DNA of 64,000 bases from CBDCWO01 sp965223405 (GCA_965223405.1 CBDCWO010000006.1:868001-932000); one strand, 5' to 3'. Numbered from the stretch's first letter, positions 1-9,591 are shown. The notes: generated by a model from the letters alone, not told the origin. Numbers and translations: made by a program.

Positions 1-1760
1 ACACATGGGGATCATACGGTGGCATATCACAGGCCTCATAAACCCGCAATACCAGATTTTCCTCTCCACACTCGGTTAAGTCCACATAATCATCAAATAC
101 AAATATATTGATCCACTCTTCGATCGCTTGCTCAATTTCCGAATGGTAATGCTGGTAATCATAGGGGTCCAAACACCCGATAAAATAATCCGTCCAGTAT
201 TTGCGCCAGTGGTTGATGGAATCCATTTGTGCTACCGCAAAATGCAAACGATCACAACAATTATCGTGACTACCGTCATCCAAATCAATGGCATCTATTC
301 GAGCCCAACACGCTTCCGGATCTAAGGTCACCTGCGTAATCTCGTCACATACAGGTACCGGTGGGGTCTCATCAAATACCCACACCTTTTGTCTTACTCT
401 ACTCTCATTCCAACATTGATCTTGTAACCTCCAGGTTATCACATAATAACCAGCCGGCAAATAGAGGTATTGCTTGTCGTCATAGTTCTCCTGGATTACT
501 ACCTTTTTGCCTGGATGAGTAGGATCCGCATATTCCAATTCGTAATACAACTTCAAATCATCATCGCATTCTTTCGCCCATCCTCCATCCGGATGTGCTA
601 TTCCCGTACGCCGCTCAACCAAATTGCGGATATCCTCCAAGGCCACATGTGCTTTGCAATCATGGGCATCAACCGTCGCCTTCAAATCATGATCCTCAAT
701 CAACCACGGACCTAAATCCGGATCATTGTCCGGAACAAAATATCGAGTGTCAATCACCGGTGGCAATTCATCTGTGATCTTTATCCACTGGATACAGGTC
801 GTATCTCGCTTCGCACACCAATCACTGATTATCCACTCCCGCCGGATCTTATACGCCTTACCGCAAGTAGGGATCACATGGTCTTTATATTTAAATACAA
901 TATGACATTTGCCACCGTTGTCAAACACCGGTCCGGAATCCGTCTTCATCGGAATCATGTATCCATCGGCCTGATCCGGATCTATACTCTTCAAATAGGG
1001 TGCAGGTGCAATACCTCTTGCATCTGTAGGCCACGGATGAGCATAACCCTCGGCATCCAGATAGGTATATCCATTCGCTCCCGTCTTCCAGAGAACATCT
1101 ACGTTTCCATGTTGCAAATTACAGGCTAAGGCGGTATCCTCAGGACATATTAAACTATCCAAAACTTCCTTCCATACCCACAAGGTATCGCGGCATTCAT
1201 TGTAGTTACCCCAGAGGTCCGTAGCTCTTACTTTCCTTGACAAATAACCGATAAACTCACGATCTTCACATCCCAGGTCAGTCCAAACTTTTTCCAATAC
1301 ATCGATTTGTGGTTTGATATCAGAGCAATTGTCCGAGGTGATCACCAAATCCGCTCTCTCTCCCATGTGCAGACAGCTGATCGTATCGTTGCGACAGATG
1401 ATCTGGGGTGGATATTTCTCTTCTACCAATAAGGTGCCCCAGCATCGATTGCCGGTTTCCATATCTTCTACCATGAAGGTAATTTCATGGCCCCGGTGAG
1501 TTTCATTTACCGTATTGTTAGGTATCGGATCCGATGATGTGCCTCTTTGGATATTTAAAGATACCCGGTACCGGTCGATACATCCGGCAGACTGGAGAGG
1601 CAAAAGATCCCGGGCGGTAATCAATCTCTGACAATCGGCACCTAGAGATACATGAACCTTATCCTGACAAACCAATCCTGCGGATGACCGAAGAATATGT
1701 TGAGTCAGTGGATTGGGTTGACCGTTTTCCAAAACCGTGACCGTAAAGGAACAAGTATCG
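1..1760 (-). repeat. Block I copy A (left part off window), long near-identical duplication
   Basis: Position 1 aligns with 19811 and 31559. Identity with the copy in the 17400 gene runs to 1760/21570 and then stops abruptly. Identity with the copy in the 29157 gene runs only to about 1284/32843. Over 1-1270 this copy shares the 29157-gene variants at sites where the 17400 gene differs (62, 168, 595, the cluster around 1100-1135, and near 1164 and 1258). Beyond 1280 only the 17400-gene version is alignable. Confidence 0.9.
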
Positions 1761-4700
1761 CTTTTACCAGGTCCATTGGTGGCAACGTAGGTGTTCTCAG
1801 TGGTCCCGAATGGAAAAACACTTCCTGAAGGTAACCCTGAGATTTGGGTTATTATCGGAATACAATTACTGATTATCGTGGGGGTAGAAAAATTTACAAT
1901 TGCATCACAAGCAAATGGAGCTGCAACAATTATCGTATCATTTGGACAAATAATATCAGGAATATCACAACAAATATTTAATGGGTCCTCGATTTGAACT
2001 GCTGTTATACAAGTGGAGACATTGCCATTAACATCTACGACTGTTACCGTATCTAAATAAGTCCCTAAATCATCACAATCAAAAACACTCCTACTTAAAC
2101 TCATACTAGCAATTCCACAGGTATCAAATGCAAACTGTAGCAAATCCGATGCTGAAATGGTCGGTGTAGATCTACTCGTGTCAATGTAAAGGGTATAGGC
2201 GGGTTTACATATTATCGCCGGAGGTATGGTATCTCTTACAGTAACCAAAGAATTGCAGGTGGATGAATTTCCACTCGAATCCCGAACAGTCAGAATGACA
2301 ACATTCACGCCGGTATCTGAACATAAAAATGCATAATGGCTCAACCATATGCTGTCAACTCCACAATTATCATTAGATCCATTATCGATATCACCGGGGG
2401 TTATGGAAGCATTACCTGCCATATCCAAATAAACAGTAATATCGTTACATAAAGCGATAGGGGAGGTTGTATCGGTTACGGTTACAATGGACTGGCAAAT
2501 ACCCGTATTTGAGCTTCCATCAGTCACGGTAAGTGTCACATTGTTTGGACCCAAATTCGCACAGGTAAATGAAGTCTGGGAGGCTGACAGATTGCTTACA
2601 CTGCAGTTGTCTGTAGATCCCCCGTCGATATCTGCAGCTGTTATGGAAGCATTTCCCGCTCCGTCCATATATACAGTAATATTCTGACATACTGCTGTAG
2701 GTCTGGTACTATCACTTACTGTGACCACCGCTACACAATTATCAGTATTGGAGTTTCCATCAGTGGCAGTAAGTGTAACATTGTTCGGACCGATATCCGC
2801 ACAGGTGAAAGAAGTCTGGGAGGCCGATATATTGTTTATACCACAGTTGTCCGTAGAACCACCGTCAATATCTGCTGCGGTAATGGTAGCATTTCCCGCT
2901 CCATCCAAATATACCGTAATGTCCTGACATACTGCAGTCGGTGCTGTACTATCAATTACGGTAACAACTGCCACACAATTACCCGTATTGGAACTGCCAT
3001 CTGTTGCGGTTAGAGTGACATTGTTCGGTCCAGAATTCGCACACGTAAATGCCGTTTGCGATGCACTCAAAGTAGGTGCTCCACAGTTATCTGTTGAGCC
3101 TCCATCAATGTCCGCAGCAACTATCGTTGCATTACCTGATCCATCCAAATACACATTGATATTTTGACATACTGCATTAGGCGAGGTCGTATCAACAACC
3201 GTTACAATCACCCCACAATTATCAGTATTGGAGCTGCCATCGGTAGCAGTAAGCATAACATTGTTGGGACCAAGGTCGGCACAGGTAAATGCCGTTTGTG
3301 ATGCACTTAAAGCAGGTGACCCACAGTTATCGCTTGAACCTCCATCTATATCCGCAGTAGTTACCGATGCATTTCCTGCTCCATCGAGATATACCGTGAT
3401 ATTCTGACATACTGCTACAGGTCTGGTACTATCACTTACCGTAACCACAGCGACACAGTTACTCGAGTTGTTACCTCCATCAGTCACCGTAAGTGTTACA
3501 TTGTTTGCACCAATATTTGCACATGTAAAAGAACTCAGGGAGGCTGACATACTGTTTATACCACAGTTGTCCGTAGAACCACCGTCAATATCTGCTGCGG
3601 TAATGGTAGCATTTCCTGCTCCATCCAAATACACTGTGATGTCCTGACATACTATGGTTGGTGCTGTACTATCAATCAAGATCAATGGCACCAAACAGGA
3701 AGTGGGAACTCCGGATGCATCCTGAACCGAAAATGTAATCACTGTATCTCCAAGAATTACGACATTGGGAGGAGGATCTTGGGTTACTGTAATCGGAGGA
3801 AGACAATTGGTATCCAATGTTAACAGAGAAGTGAAATCCGGCATAACAAAATTGCATAAATTGGAATAACCGGCAAGTATGGTATCTGGGCAGGTATAGG
3901 TACATATGATGGTCATGTTCTGCAATGCAATACCGTAATCGTCCCCATCCAAGGTCATATTGGAATTTCTCATACCATCTTGCCAGGCCACCACTATGTT
4001 ATCTTTTGATCGCATGCTGACCACCGGAAATTGCTGAAATCCTGCAGTAGTGGTATTCACTAGTGTTTCATTGAATAACTTTTGACCTGACTTATTGAAA
4101 AATTGGTAATAGACACCAAAAAATGAACCGTCCTGGGAATAACTATTCCAGGTGATCATAAACTGGCCATTGTCATGTCGGTTTACATCAGGGTTATCCT
4201 GAGCTCCAATGGTCGTAGTATTGACTTGATTTTCAACACCTATGACCACACCGGATGAGTCAAACAATTGCATAAAAATGCCTTCCTCATCTCCATCCTG
4301 TTCATCACTTACCCACGTTACCACAAATAAGCCATCCTGGTCAACAGCTATCCGCGGGCTAACTTGATTACCTGTAGTATTTGTATTAATTCGAAATTCA
4401 TCACCTTTGGGTGTACCGTTGGATAACATTTGTCTTCCATAAATTCCGGATAACGACGCATCTTGATTTTCACTCTGCCAAACCACATTAAAGTTTCCAT
4501 TGGGAAGAACGGCCACATCAGGATAGGATTGAAATCCGGTCATAGAAGTATCTATGGTAATGGGCGTACCAATTGGAGAAGTGTTGGCGGCAAAGCGCTG
4601 GGCAATGATATTCTGCTGATCTTCCCATACAGCCACAAAGCCACCCATTGAGTCCATACCCACAGCCGGTAATCGTTGAATCCCAGGAAGGTTTGTATTT

Positions 4701-5143
4701 AAGGCAAATTCCGTTCCTCCTACTCCTGTTGCTGTAAAATATTTTCCATAAGTATTCCATTCTTGACCGGAACCTCCATGTCTCTGCCACACCACCACAA
4801 AACGTCCGTCTTCAGCCATAGCTACATCGGGAAATAATCCGGGTGGATTGCTGATGACAAATTCCGATCCAATTGTAGATCCGTCCTTCGCATAACGTTG
4901 ACCGTAGATCCCATTTGGATTACTTACATCGTTAGTTGCCCAAACGACTACATAATTTCCAGAGCTATCCATTGCCGCTGCAGGATGCTCCTGCCTATTA
5001 GTAACGGTGGTATTTACATTCATTTCACCACCTACAGTGGTAATTTGAGCTTCTCCATTAGTGTAAAACAGGCAGATAACGAACACAATGCGACAAACAC
5101 GATCACGCCAGGATAGAATACATTGAAGATTCATTCGATCCAT
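1..5143 (-). CDS. Giant secreted HYR-repeat protein with block I C-terminus (3' end off the window)
   Basis: About 1,714 codons are open from the ATG at 5143 to the left edge with no stop; the stop codon lies outside. The ATG sits 2 bp after the stop of the upstream S74 gene, so the two are probably co-transcribed; a second ATG nine bases on (5134) is possible. The N-terminus has a hydrophobic stretch ending in GEAQ, a likely Sec signal. Residues about 35-410 hold tandem propeller-like repeats of the type 'DGxFVVVWQ...GIYGQ'. Residues about 490-980 are six 80-aa HYR-like repeats (see separate entry). Two further HYR-like units follow. From about residue 1127 (nucleotide 1760) the protein enters the cysteine-rich block I found in the genes at 17400 and 29157. 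By analogy it should end in a T9SS sorting domain beyond the window. The role is inferred to be surface display or adhesion; no catalytic motif is seen. Confidence 0.85.
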   Translation of the reverse strand, partial: MDRMNLQCILSWRDRVCRIVFVICLFYTNGEAQITTVGGEMNVNTTVTNRQEHPAAAMDSSGNYVVVWATNDVSNPNGIYGQRYAKDGSTIGSEFVISNPPGLFPDVAMAEDGRFVVVWQRHGGSGQEWNTYGKYFTATGVGGTEFALNTNLPGIQRLPAVGMDSMGGFVAVWEDQQNIIAQRFAANTSPIGTPITIDTSMTGFQSYPDVAVLPNGNFNVVWQSENQDASLSGIYGRQMLSNGTPKGDEFRINTNTTGNQVSPRIAVDQDGLFVVTWVSDEQDGDEEGIFMQLFDSSGVVIGVENQVNTTTIGAQDNPDVNRHDNGQFMITWNSYSQDGSFFGVYYQFFNKSGQKLFNETLVNTTTAGFQQFPVVSMRSKDNIVVAWQDGMRNSNMTLDGDDYGIALQNMTIICTYTCPDTILAGYSNLCNFVMPDFTSLLTLDTNCLPPITVTQDPPPNVVILGDTVITFSVQDASGVPTSCLVPLILIDSTAPTIVCQDITVYLDGAGNATITAADIDGGSTDNCGINSMSASLSSFTCANIGANNVTLTVTDGGNNSSNCVAVVTVSDSTRPVAVCQNITVYLDGAGNASVTTADIDGGSSDNCGSPALSASQTAFTCADLGPNNVMLTATDGSSNTDNCGVIVTVVDTTSPNAVCQNINVYLDGSGNATIVAADIDGGSTDNCGAPTLSASQTAFTCANSGPNNVTLTATDGSSNTGNCVAVVTVIDSTAPTAVCQDITVYLDGAGNATITAADIDGGSTDNCGINNISASQTSFTCADIGPNNVTLTATDGNSNTDNCVAVVTVSDSTRPTAVCQNITVYMDGAGNASITAADIDGGSTDNCSVSNLSASQTSFTCANLGPNNVTLTVTDGSSNTGICQSIVTVTDTTSPIALCNDITVYLDMAGNASITPGDIDNGSNDNCGVDSIWLSHYAFLCSDTGVNVVILTVRDSSGNSSTCNSLVTVRDTIPPAIICKPAYTLYIDTSRSTPTISASDLLQFAFDTCGIASMSLSRSVFDCDDLGTYLDTVTVVDVNGNVSTCITAVQIEDPLNICCDIPDIICPNDTIIVAAPFACDAIVNFSTPTIISNCIPIITQISGLPSGSVFPFGTTENTYVATNGPGKSDTCSFTVTVLENGQPNPLTQHILRSSAGLVCQDKVHVSLGADCQRLITARDLLPLQSAGCIDRYRVSLNIQRGTSSDPIPNNTVNETHRGHEITFMVEDMETGNRCWGTLLVEEKYPPQIICRNDTISCLHMGERADLVITSDNCSDIKPQIDVLEKVWTDLGCEDREFIGYLSRKVRATDLWGNYNECRDTLWVWKEVLDSLICPEDTALACNLQHGNVDVLWKTGANGYTYLDAEGYAHPWPTDARGIAPAPYLKSIDPDQADGYMIPMKTDSGPVFDNGGKCHIVFKYKDHVIPTCGKAYKIRREWIISDWCAKRDTTCIQWIKITDELPPVIDTRYFVPDNDPDLGPWLIEDHDLKATVDAHDCKAHVALEDIRNLVERRTGIAHPDGGWAKECDDDLKLYYELEYADPTHPGKKVVIQENYDDKQYLYLPAGYYVITWRLQDQCWNESRVRQKVWVFDETPPVPVCDEITQVTLDPEACWARIDAIDLDDGSHDNCCDRLHFAVAQMDSINHWRKYWTDYFIGCLDPYDYQHYHSEIEQAIEEWINIFVFDDYVDLTECGEENLVLRVYEACDMPPYDPHV
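2204..3644 (-). repeat. Six tandem 240-bp (80-aa) HYR-like repeats
   Basis: The same codon-level anchor (around 'CQ-ITVYLDGAGNA') recurs at 2204, 2444, 2684, 2924, 3164, 3404 and 3644, exactly 240 bp apart every time. The last five units look roughly 70-90% identical by eye; the first (2204-2444) is more diverged. Each unit reads approximately as xxVCQ-ITVYLDGAGNA-ITAADIDGGSTDNCG-SxSxTxFTCA-LGPNNVTLT-DGSSNT, an immunoglobulin-like HYR fold with paired cysteines. The lack of any length drift suggests recent expansion by unequal exchange or strong structural constraint. Confidence 0.9.
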
Positions 5144-5145
5144 AA

Positions 5146-6798
5146 TCAATTGGGTGAGGTCTGCAAAACATCGGCCTGTTGTGTTTGCATTAATTCAAGC
5201 TGATTCAACCGGGCATTAAAATTACTCATGGTGTTTTCAAGTGCTTTTAGTTGTGCTACCTGTTGCTCGATGATTTTTTCATTGGCCTTGTATTTTTGAT
5301 GTAACTCCTGCATTGCCTTGACCAGCGGTACTACAAATTCAGCATAGCGTATTCCATAAGCCTCCAGCTCGGGATTCAGCGGAACTTTGATTCCGGAAAA
5401 ATCATACCCCACCGCCAGTGCAGCTTCCAACACCTCCTGGGCAATAAAACCGGAATATTTTTGTTGCGCTTTGATCGTGGCGGCTTTTTTCAAAGATTCT
5501 TGCAAATTATATCCTTCGAAAGCTGCAATTTTGTTGGGATCTATATGATAGGTCACCGGGCGCAATTGTCCGATAAAGGACAAGCCGGGTATATCTTCCT
5601 GAATTTGATCTTTAAATCGTTTATCAGAAGTGGCCGTCCAGTTTACCACTCCGCCAATGGCCGATGTGGTTGGATTACCCAGATACACCTGATCATTAAC
5701 CGAGATCGTTGAGTTATTACCAATAGCTACTGAATTATTGCCAGAAACTATGGCAGTATTTCCAATTGCTATCGCATTTTGGTTGGTGGCTTGAGCACTA
5801 TAACCAATGGCAACCGCATTGGCACCACTGCCCAATGTGTTATACCCAACCAAGGTTACATTATTGGCATTAGCCCTGGCATCGGCACCTATATAGGTAG
5901 TGAAACTTCGCACCGTATTGTTAAAATCTGCGAAGGCTCCTATACCTACGTTATGATGGCCATTTCGATTGGTGTAACCCGAATAAGCTCCCAGATAAGT
6001 ATTCCGTTCTGCCGTAGTTACTGAGGTGATACGACCATTATCATACCCGGCATAAGCTCCCACTGCTGTATTGTAATCGGTATATTCAGTAGCAGCAAGT
6101 GTGGCTGCACCGAGGGCTGTATTGTGATGTGCATCACTAGCATCTATCAAGCTGGAATCTCCAATAGCTGTGTTGTGATGACCAGTAGTGTTGTCAAACC
6201 CTGATTCATTGCCTACAAAGGTATTTCGCCTACCAGTTGTATTTTGTCTTCCTGCTGTACTTCCTAAAAAGGTATTATCGCTTGCAGTAGTATTGTTATA
6301 TCCGGCGTCCTCTCCGACAAAAGTATTATCCGAACCAGAGGTGTTGCGATATCCGGAGGTTTCACCAATAAATGTGTTATCAGCACCATTCACATTATGC
6401 ATTCCTGCATCAGCACCTACAAAGGTATTGTCAGTACCAGTACTATTCATTCCTGCCCGTACTCCAATGTATACATTATCTAGTCCCGTTGTATTGGAAT
6501 AACCGGCATCTCTGCCAATATATGTATTATCAGAACCAGATGTATTAGAAAAGCCTGAACGGTAGCCTAAAAATGAGTTGTGTAACCCACTACTGGTGTT
6601 GGTCCCGGAGCTGTCACCGATAAATACGTTGTAGTCACCAGATGTTATACTTGCACCGGCACCTGTGCCTAGAGATACATTGCCGGTTTGTGTAAAGCCT
6701 ACACCTATTGAGAATAACAAAAGAAAGCAAAATGTAAAAACTCTTTCACCCTGCAAAGCACTATATCCGATTTTATTAATTGGATTCAAATTATTCAT
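5146..6798 (-). CDS. Secreted YadA-head-like / S74 intramolecular-chaperone protein (downstream paralog)
   Basis: A 550-aa protein with an N-terminal hydrophobic signal (to about residue 36, ...GVGFTQTG). Residues 40-390 are short repeats of about 15 residues built on 'NTFVGxxAGxxNTTG', merging into YadA/Hia-type head repeats such as 'NAIAIGNTA' and 'NSVAIGNNS'. An S74 (chaperone of endosialidase) domain follows, from 'TSDKRFKDQI' at about residue 405: its Ser-Asp-Lys-Arg-Phe-Lys signature contains the serine and lysine used for self-cleavage in this family. The last 50 residues look like a coiled coil. S74 domains drive trimerisation of the preceding beta-helix and are then released. No T9SS sorting domain is visible. 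The gene overlaps its upstream paralog by 8 bp and is followed 2 bp later by the giant gene, so these three form one transcription unit. A trimeric surface fibre is inferred. Confidence 0.88.
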   Translation of the reverse strand: MNNLNPINKIGYSALQGERVFTFCFLLLFSIGVGFTQTGNVSLGTGAGASITSGDYNVFIGDSSGTNTSSGLHNSFLGYRSGFSNTSGSDNTYIGRDAGYSNTTGLDNVYIGVRAGMNSTGTDNTFVGADAGMHNVNGADNTFIGETSGYRNTSGSDNTFVGEDAGYNNTTASDNTFLGSTAGRQNTTGRRNTFVGNESGFDNTTGHHNTAIGDSSLIDASDAHHNTALGAATLAATEYTDYNTAVGAYAGYDNGRITSVTTAERNTYLGAYSGYTNRNGHHNVGIGAFADFNNTVRSFTTYIGADARANANNVTLVGYNTLGSGANAVAIGYSAQATNQNAIAIGNTAIVSGNNSVAIGNNSTISVNDQVYLGNPTTSAIGGVVNWTATSDKRFKDQIQEDIPGLSFIGQLRPVTYHIDPNKIAAFEGYNLQESLKKAATIKAQQKYSGFIAQEVLEAALAVGYDFSGIKVPLNPELEAYGIRYAEFVVPLVKAMQELHQKYKANEKIIEQQVAQLKALENTMSNFNARLNQLELMQTQQADVLQTSPN

Positions 6799-8425
6799 GG
6801 CCGTATACTTTCAGACTTTTGCGGTCTTCTACTTGCAATCGATTCAACCTGGCATCAAATTCGGACATCTTTCGATGATAAGCTTCAATTTGTGCTCTTT
6901 GTCTAGCTATTTCTTCTTCTTGGATTCTGATCTTTTCGTTCAACTCCTTAGTTGCCTGTACCAATGGCACTACAAATTCAGCATATCGTAATCCATAAGC
7001 CTCCGATTGGGGATTATGCGGAACCTTGACTCCGGAAAAGTCATAGCCTATTTCCTGTGCGGCATCCAGCACTTCCTGAGCTAGAAAACCAGAATGTTTT
7101 TGCTTCGCTTTGATGGCAGCTGCCTTCTTCAGAGATTCCGGCAGACTGTATCCATCCAAAGCTGCAATTTTATGTGGGTCTATCCGATAGGTAACCGGGC
7201 GTAATCGTTCGATAAAGGCCAAACCAGGTATATTTTCCCGTATCTGATCTTTGAACCGCTTGTCCGAAGTGGCAGTCCAATTCACTACTCCTCCAATTGC
7301 AGAAGTGGTGGGATTGCCCAGATACACTTCATCATTTACGGTAACCACAGAATTATTCCCAATAGCCACCGAATTGTTGCCAGATGCCATGGCGGTATTT
7401 CCAATTGCCATAGCATTTTGGTTGGTAGCCTGGGCATTATAACCGATGGCTACTGCACTGCTGCCACTGCCTAGTGTATTGTACCCAACCAATGTCACTC
7501 TATTAGCGTTTGCTCTGGAATCAGCACCAACAAAGGTTGCATAATTCCTGGTGGTATTGTTAAAATCAGCAAAAGCTCCAATTCCTACATTGTACTGGCC
7601 GGCCCGATTGGTATATCCTGCATAAGCTCCCAAATAAGTGTTCCGGCTGGCATTGGAGTTATTATTATTTCGGTTATTGTCATATCCGGCATATGCTCCC
7701 ACTGCGGTATTATAATCGGCGTATTCCGTAGCTGCCAGTGTAGCTGCTCCCAGTGCGGTATTATGATGACCAACACTGTTATCGATTAAGCTGGAATCAC
7801 CAATTGCGGTGTTATGGTCACCGGTAGTGTTGTCATATCCTGATTCATTGCCCACAAAGGTATTTCGCCACCCCGTAGTATTTTGTCTCCCGGCAGCATT
7901 TCCTAAAAAGGTGTTGTCGCTTGCGGTAGTATTGTTATATCCGGCGTCTTCTCCCACAAATGTGTTATCGAAGCCAGATATATTTCGGTATCCGGAGGTC
8001 TCACCAACAAATGTATTATCCCCTCCACTCGTATTGTGCCTCCCAGATTCAGATCCGATGAAAGTATTATCTGTTCCAATATTAGCCATTCCTGATCGGG
8101 CTCCAATAAAAGTATTGTCAATCCCGGAGCTATTTGAATAACCGGCATCAGTACCAATGAAAGTATTATCAATTTCATTATTGCTCAAGAATCCGGCACG
8201 AAATCCTAAAAATGAATTATGCGAACCCGTACTAAGAGTAAATCCCGCACTGTCACCAATAAAAACGTTGTAATCACCAGTTGAAAGATTATCACCGGCT
8301 CCTGAACCCAAGGTTTCATTTCCGGTTTGGGAAAATCCTTGAAATTGAATTATGCAGAAAACGAAAACTAAACGAAAAATCCGTATGAGAAATGAGAAAT
8401 AGGCACTCAATGGTAAGTTTTGCAC
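6791..8425 (-). CDS. Secreted YadA-head-like / S74 intramolecular-chaperone protein (upstream paralog)
   Basis: A 544-aa tandem paralog of the next gene with the same order: signal peptide (residues 1-34, ...GFSQTG), 15-residue 'NTFVG/NTFLG' repeats, YadA-type 'AVAIGYNAQ' head repeats, S74 domain beginning 'TSDKRFKDQIREN', and a charged C-terminal coiled coil rich in Glu, Arg and Gln. The two proteins look roughly 75-80% identical by eye. Divergence is concentrated in the N-terminal repeats, the loop around 7640-7700 (Asn-rich here) and the coiled-coil tail. It is the first gene of the minus-strand unit and divergent from the polyprenyltransferase. The predicted serine/lysine pair for autoproteolysis is intact. 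Phage tail-fibre origin is possible for the S74 fold, but the signal peptide and lack of phage neighbours favour a cell-surface protein. Confidence 0.88.
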   Translation of the reverse strand: MQNLPLSAYFSFLIRIFRLVFVFCIIQFQGFSQTGNETLGSGAGDNLSTGDYNVFIGDSAGFTLSTGSHNSFLGFRAGFLSNNEIDNTFIGTDAGYSNSSGIDNTFIGARSGMANIGTDNTFIGSESGRHNTSGGDNTFVGETSGYRNISGFDNTFVGEDAGYNNTTASDNTFLGNAAGRQNTTGWRNTFVGNESGYDNTTGDHNTAIGDSSLIDNSVGHHNTALGAATLAATEYADYNTAVGAYAGYDNNRNNNNSNASRNTYLGAYAGYTNRAGQYNVGIGAFADFNNTTRNYATFVGADSRANANRVTLVGYNTLGSGSSAVAIGYNAQATNQNAMAIGNTAMASGNNSVAIGNNSVVTVNDEVYLGNPTTSAIGGVVNWTATSDKRFKDQIRENIPGLAFIERLRPVTYRIDPHKIAALDGYSLPESLKKAAAIKAKQKHSGFLAQEVLDAAQEIGYDFSGVKVPHNPQSEAYGLRYAEFVVPLVQATKELNEKIRIQEEEIARQRAQIEAYHRKMSEFDARLNRLQVEDRKSLKVYGHE

Positions 8426-8730
8426 TTTTGGAATTTTGGAGTTTTTCGGTATAATTCATTTCAAGGTACAAATATTATTTGGTAAACCATAAACCTTATA
8501 TGTAGATTTTTTATATCTATAAATTTTTATAGGTAATTAAATACTCGGTATATTTGAATTTGAAAAAATCGAACCTATACTGGTTAGTCAGCTAAACAAA
8601 TTCTATTTTTAAAGGAACTACAAGGCCTATTTTGATATTGGTCTGGAAAAATAAATTCTTTCATTTAGGAATCTATTGCTAATTTGATTGCAAGACCTAA
8701 AATCCAAATCGATCATTGACTTCCATATTT
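8426..8730. other. Divergent intergenic region between the S74 genes and the arabinose-donor genes
   Basis: About 300 bp of AT-rich sequence between two divergent units, so it must hold promoters for both. A Bacteroidota -7 match TATATTTG lies at 8549-8556 on the plus strand, 175 bp before the ATG at 8731, but no TTG is present at the expected -33 distance. The minus strand shows only an imperfect AATATTTG near 8470. The stretch 8510-8535 resembles an AT-rich stretch upstream of the 27965 start (around 28025-28050). No gene is seen here. Confidence 0.5.
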
Positions 8731-9591
8731 ATGTATTTTAACCTATTGCGAGTTAAACATTGGATCAAAAATATCCTTTTACTATTTCCACTTTTTTTTG
8801 CTGGTCGGATGACCGAGCTTTCTTTATTGAAAACAACTCTGATTGGCATACTTGCTTTCTCATTGATTTCAAGTGCATTTTATGTATTTAATGATTTAAG
8901 CGATTACCGATTCGACAAAAGGCATCCGGTTAAACAGTTCAGACCTTATGCCGCAGGATTGGTATCAAAGCAACACAGTTTATTAATAATAACAATATTG
9001 ATGGTCGGTGGATTATTGATCACATTTTACCTGGGTTTTCCCTTTTTATTTATTGTTTTATTATTCTGTACACTAAATCTGCTTTACAACCTGGGATTAA
9101 AAAAGTTTGCCATTGCGGATATCACTATTCTAGCCTTAGGGTATGTGGTAAGAATCTACGCAGGGGGCATCCTTACTCATATCAGGATCTCTGAATGGTT
9201 GGCCATAATGATTTTTCTGGTTGCTCTTTTTTTGGCGTTATCCAAGAGGAAGCACGATCTGGAATTGCATCAAAAATTGAATATACCAATGCGCAATGCC
9301 ATTTCAGGCTATACTATGCCATTTGTCCAATCTTCCCTAACGTATATGGCGGCTATCATCACGGTGTCGTATCTGATGTACACTATTACTATGACTGATA
9401 AGATTTCAAGTAACTATCCATGGTTTTTGTTGACTTTTTTACCGGTCATTCCTGGAACTCTGAGATATTTACAGATCATCAACTCTGATCAATTCACAGG
9501 GGATCCGGTCAAGGTCCTGTGGAAAGACAGACCATTACAAGGAATAATTGTTATCTGGATTTTTTTATTTACTATATCGTTGTATGGGTAG
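8731..9591 (+). CDS. UbiA-family prenyltransferase, probable polyprenyl-phosphate phosphoribosyltransferase
   Basis: A 286-aa polytopic membrane protein of the UbiA superfamily. It has the first Asp-rich motif 'NDLSDYRFDKRHPVK' followed by 'RPYAAG', the form typical of decaprenyl-phosphate phosphoribosyltransferase (DPPR synthase, mycobacterial Rv3806c type) rather than of quinone-pathway UbiA. The N-terminal 'LRVKHWIKN' also fits that subfamily. It would transfer 5-phosphoribose from PRPP to a polyprenyl phosphate at the inner membrane. I chose the ATG at 8731; an in-frame TTG at 8716 would add five residues. The next gene overlaps it by 8 bp. The downstream oxidase, reductase and phosphatase complete a DPA-like pathway, which strongly supports the assignment. 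Seven or more TM helices are evident. Confidence 0.85.
   Translation: MYFNLLRVKHWIKNILLLFPLFFAGRMTELSLLKTTLIGILAFSLISSAFYVFNDLSDYRFDKRHPVKQFRPYAAGLVSKQHSLLIITILMVGGLLITFYLGFPFLFIVLLFCTLNLLYNLGLKKFAIADITILALGYVVRIYAGGILTHIRISEWLAIMIFLVALFLALSKRKHDLELHQKLNIPMRNAISGYTMPFVQSSLTYMAAIITVSYLMYTITMTDKISSNYPWFLLTFLPVIPGTLRYLQIINSDQFTGDPVKVLWKDRPLQGIIVIWIFLFTISLYG

Noticed and set aside
2204..3644. Regular direct repeats considered as a CRISPR-like array
   Set aside because: The unit is 240 bp, fully coding and in frame, with no short repeat/unique spacer pattern.
1..5143. A frameshift or pseudogene in the left-edge gene because no long complete frame starts and stops there
   Set aside because: The minus-strand frame is open from the ATG at 5143 to position 1 and stays in register with the block I copies; it is simply truncated by the window edge.
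5146..8425. Prophage tail-fibre region suggested by S74 domains
   Set aside because: There are no capsid, portal, integrase or lysis genes nearby, and both proteins carry signal peptides.
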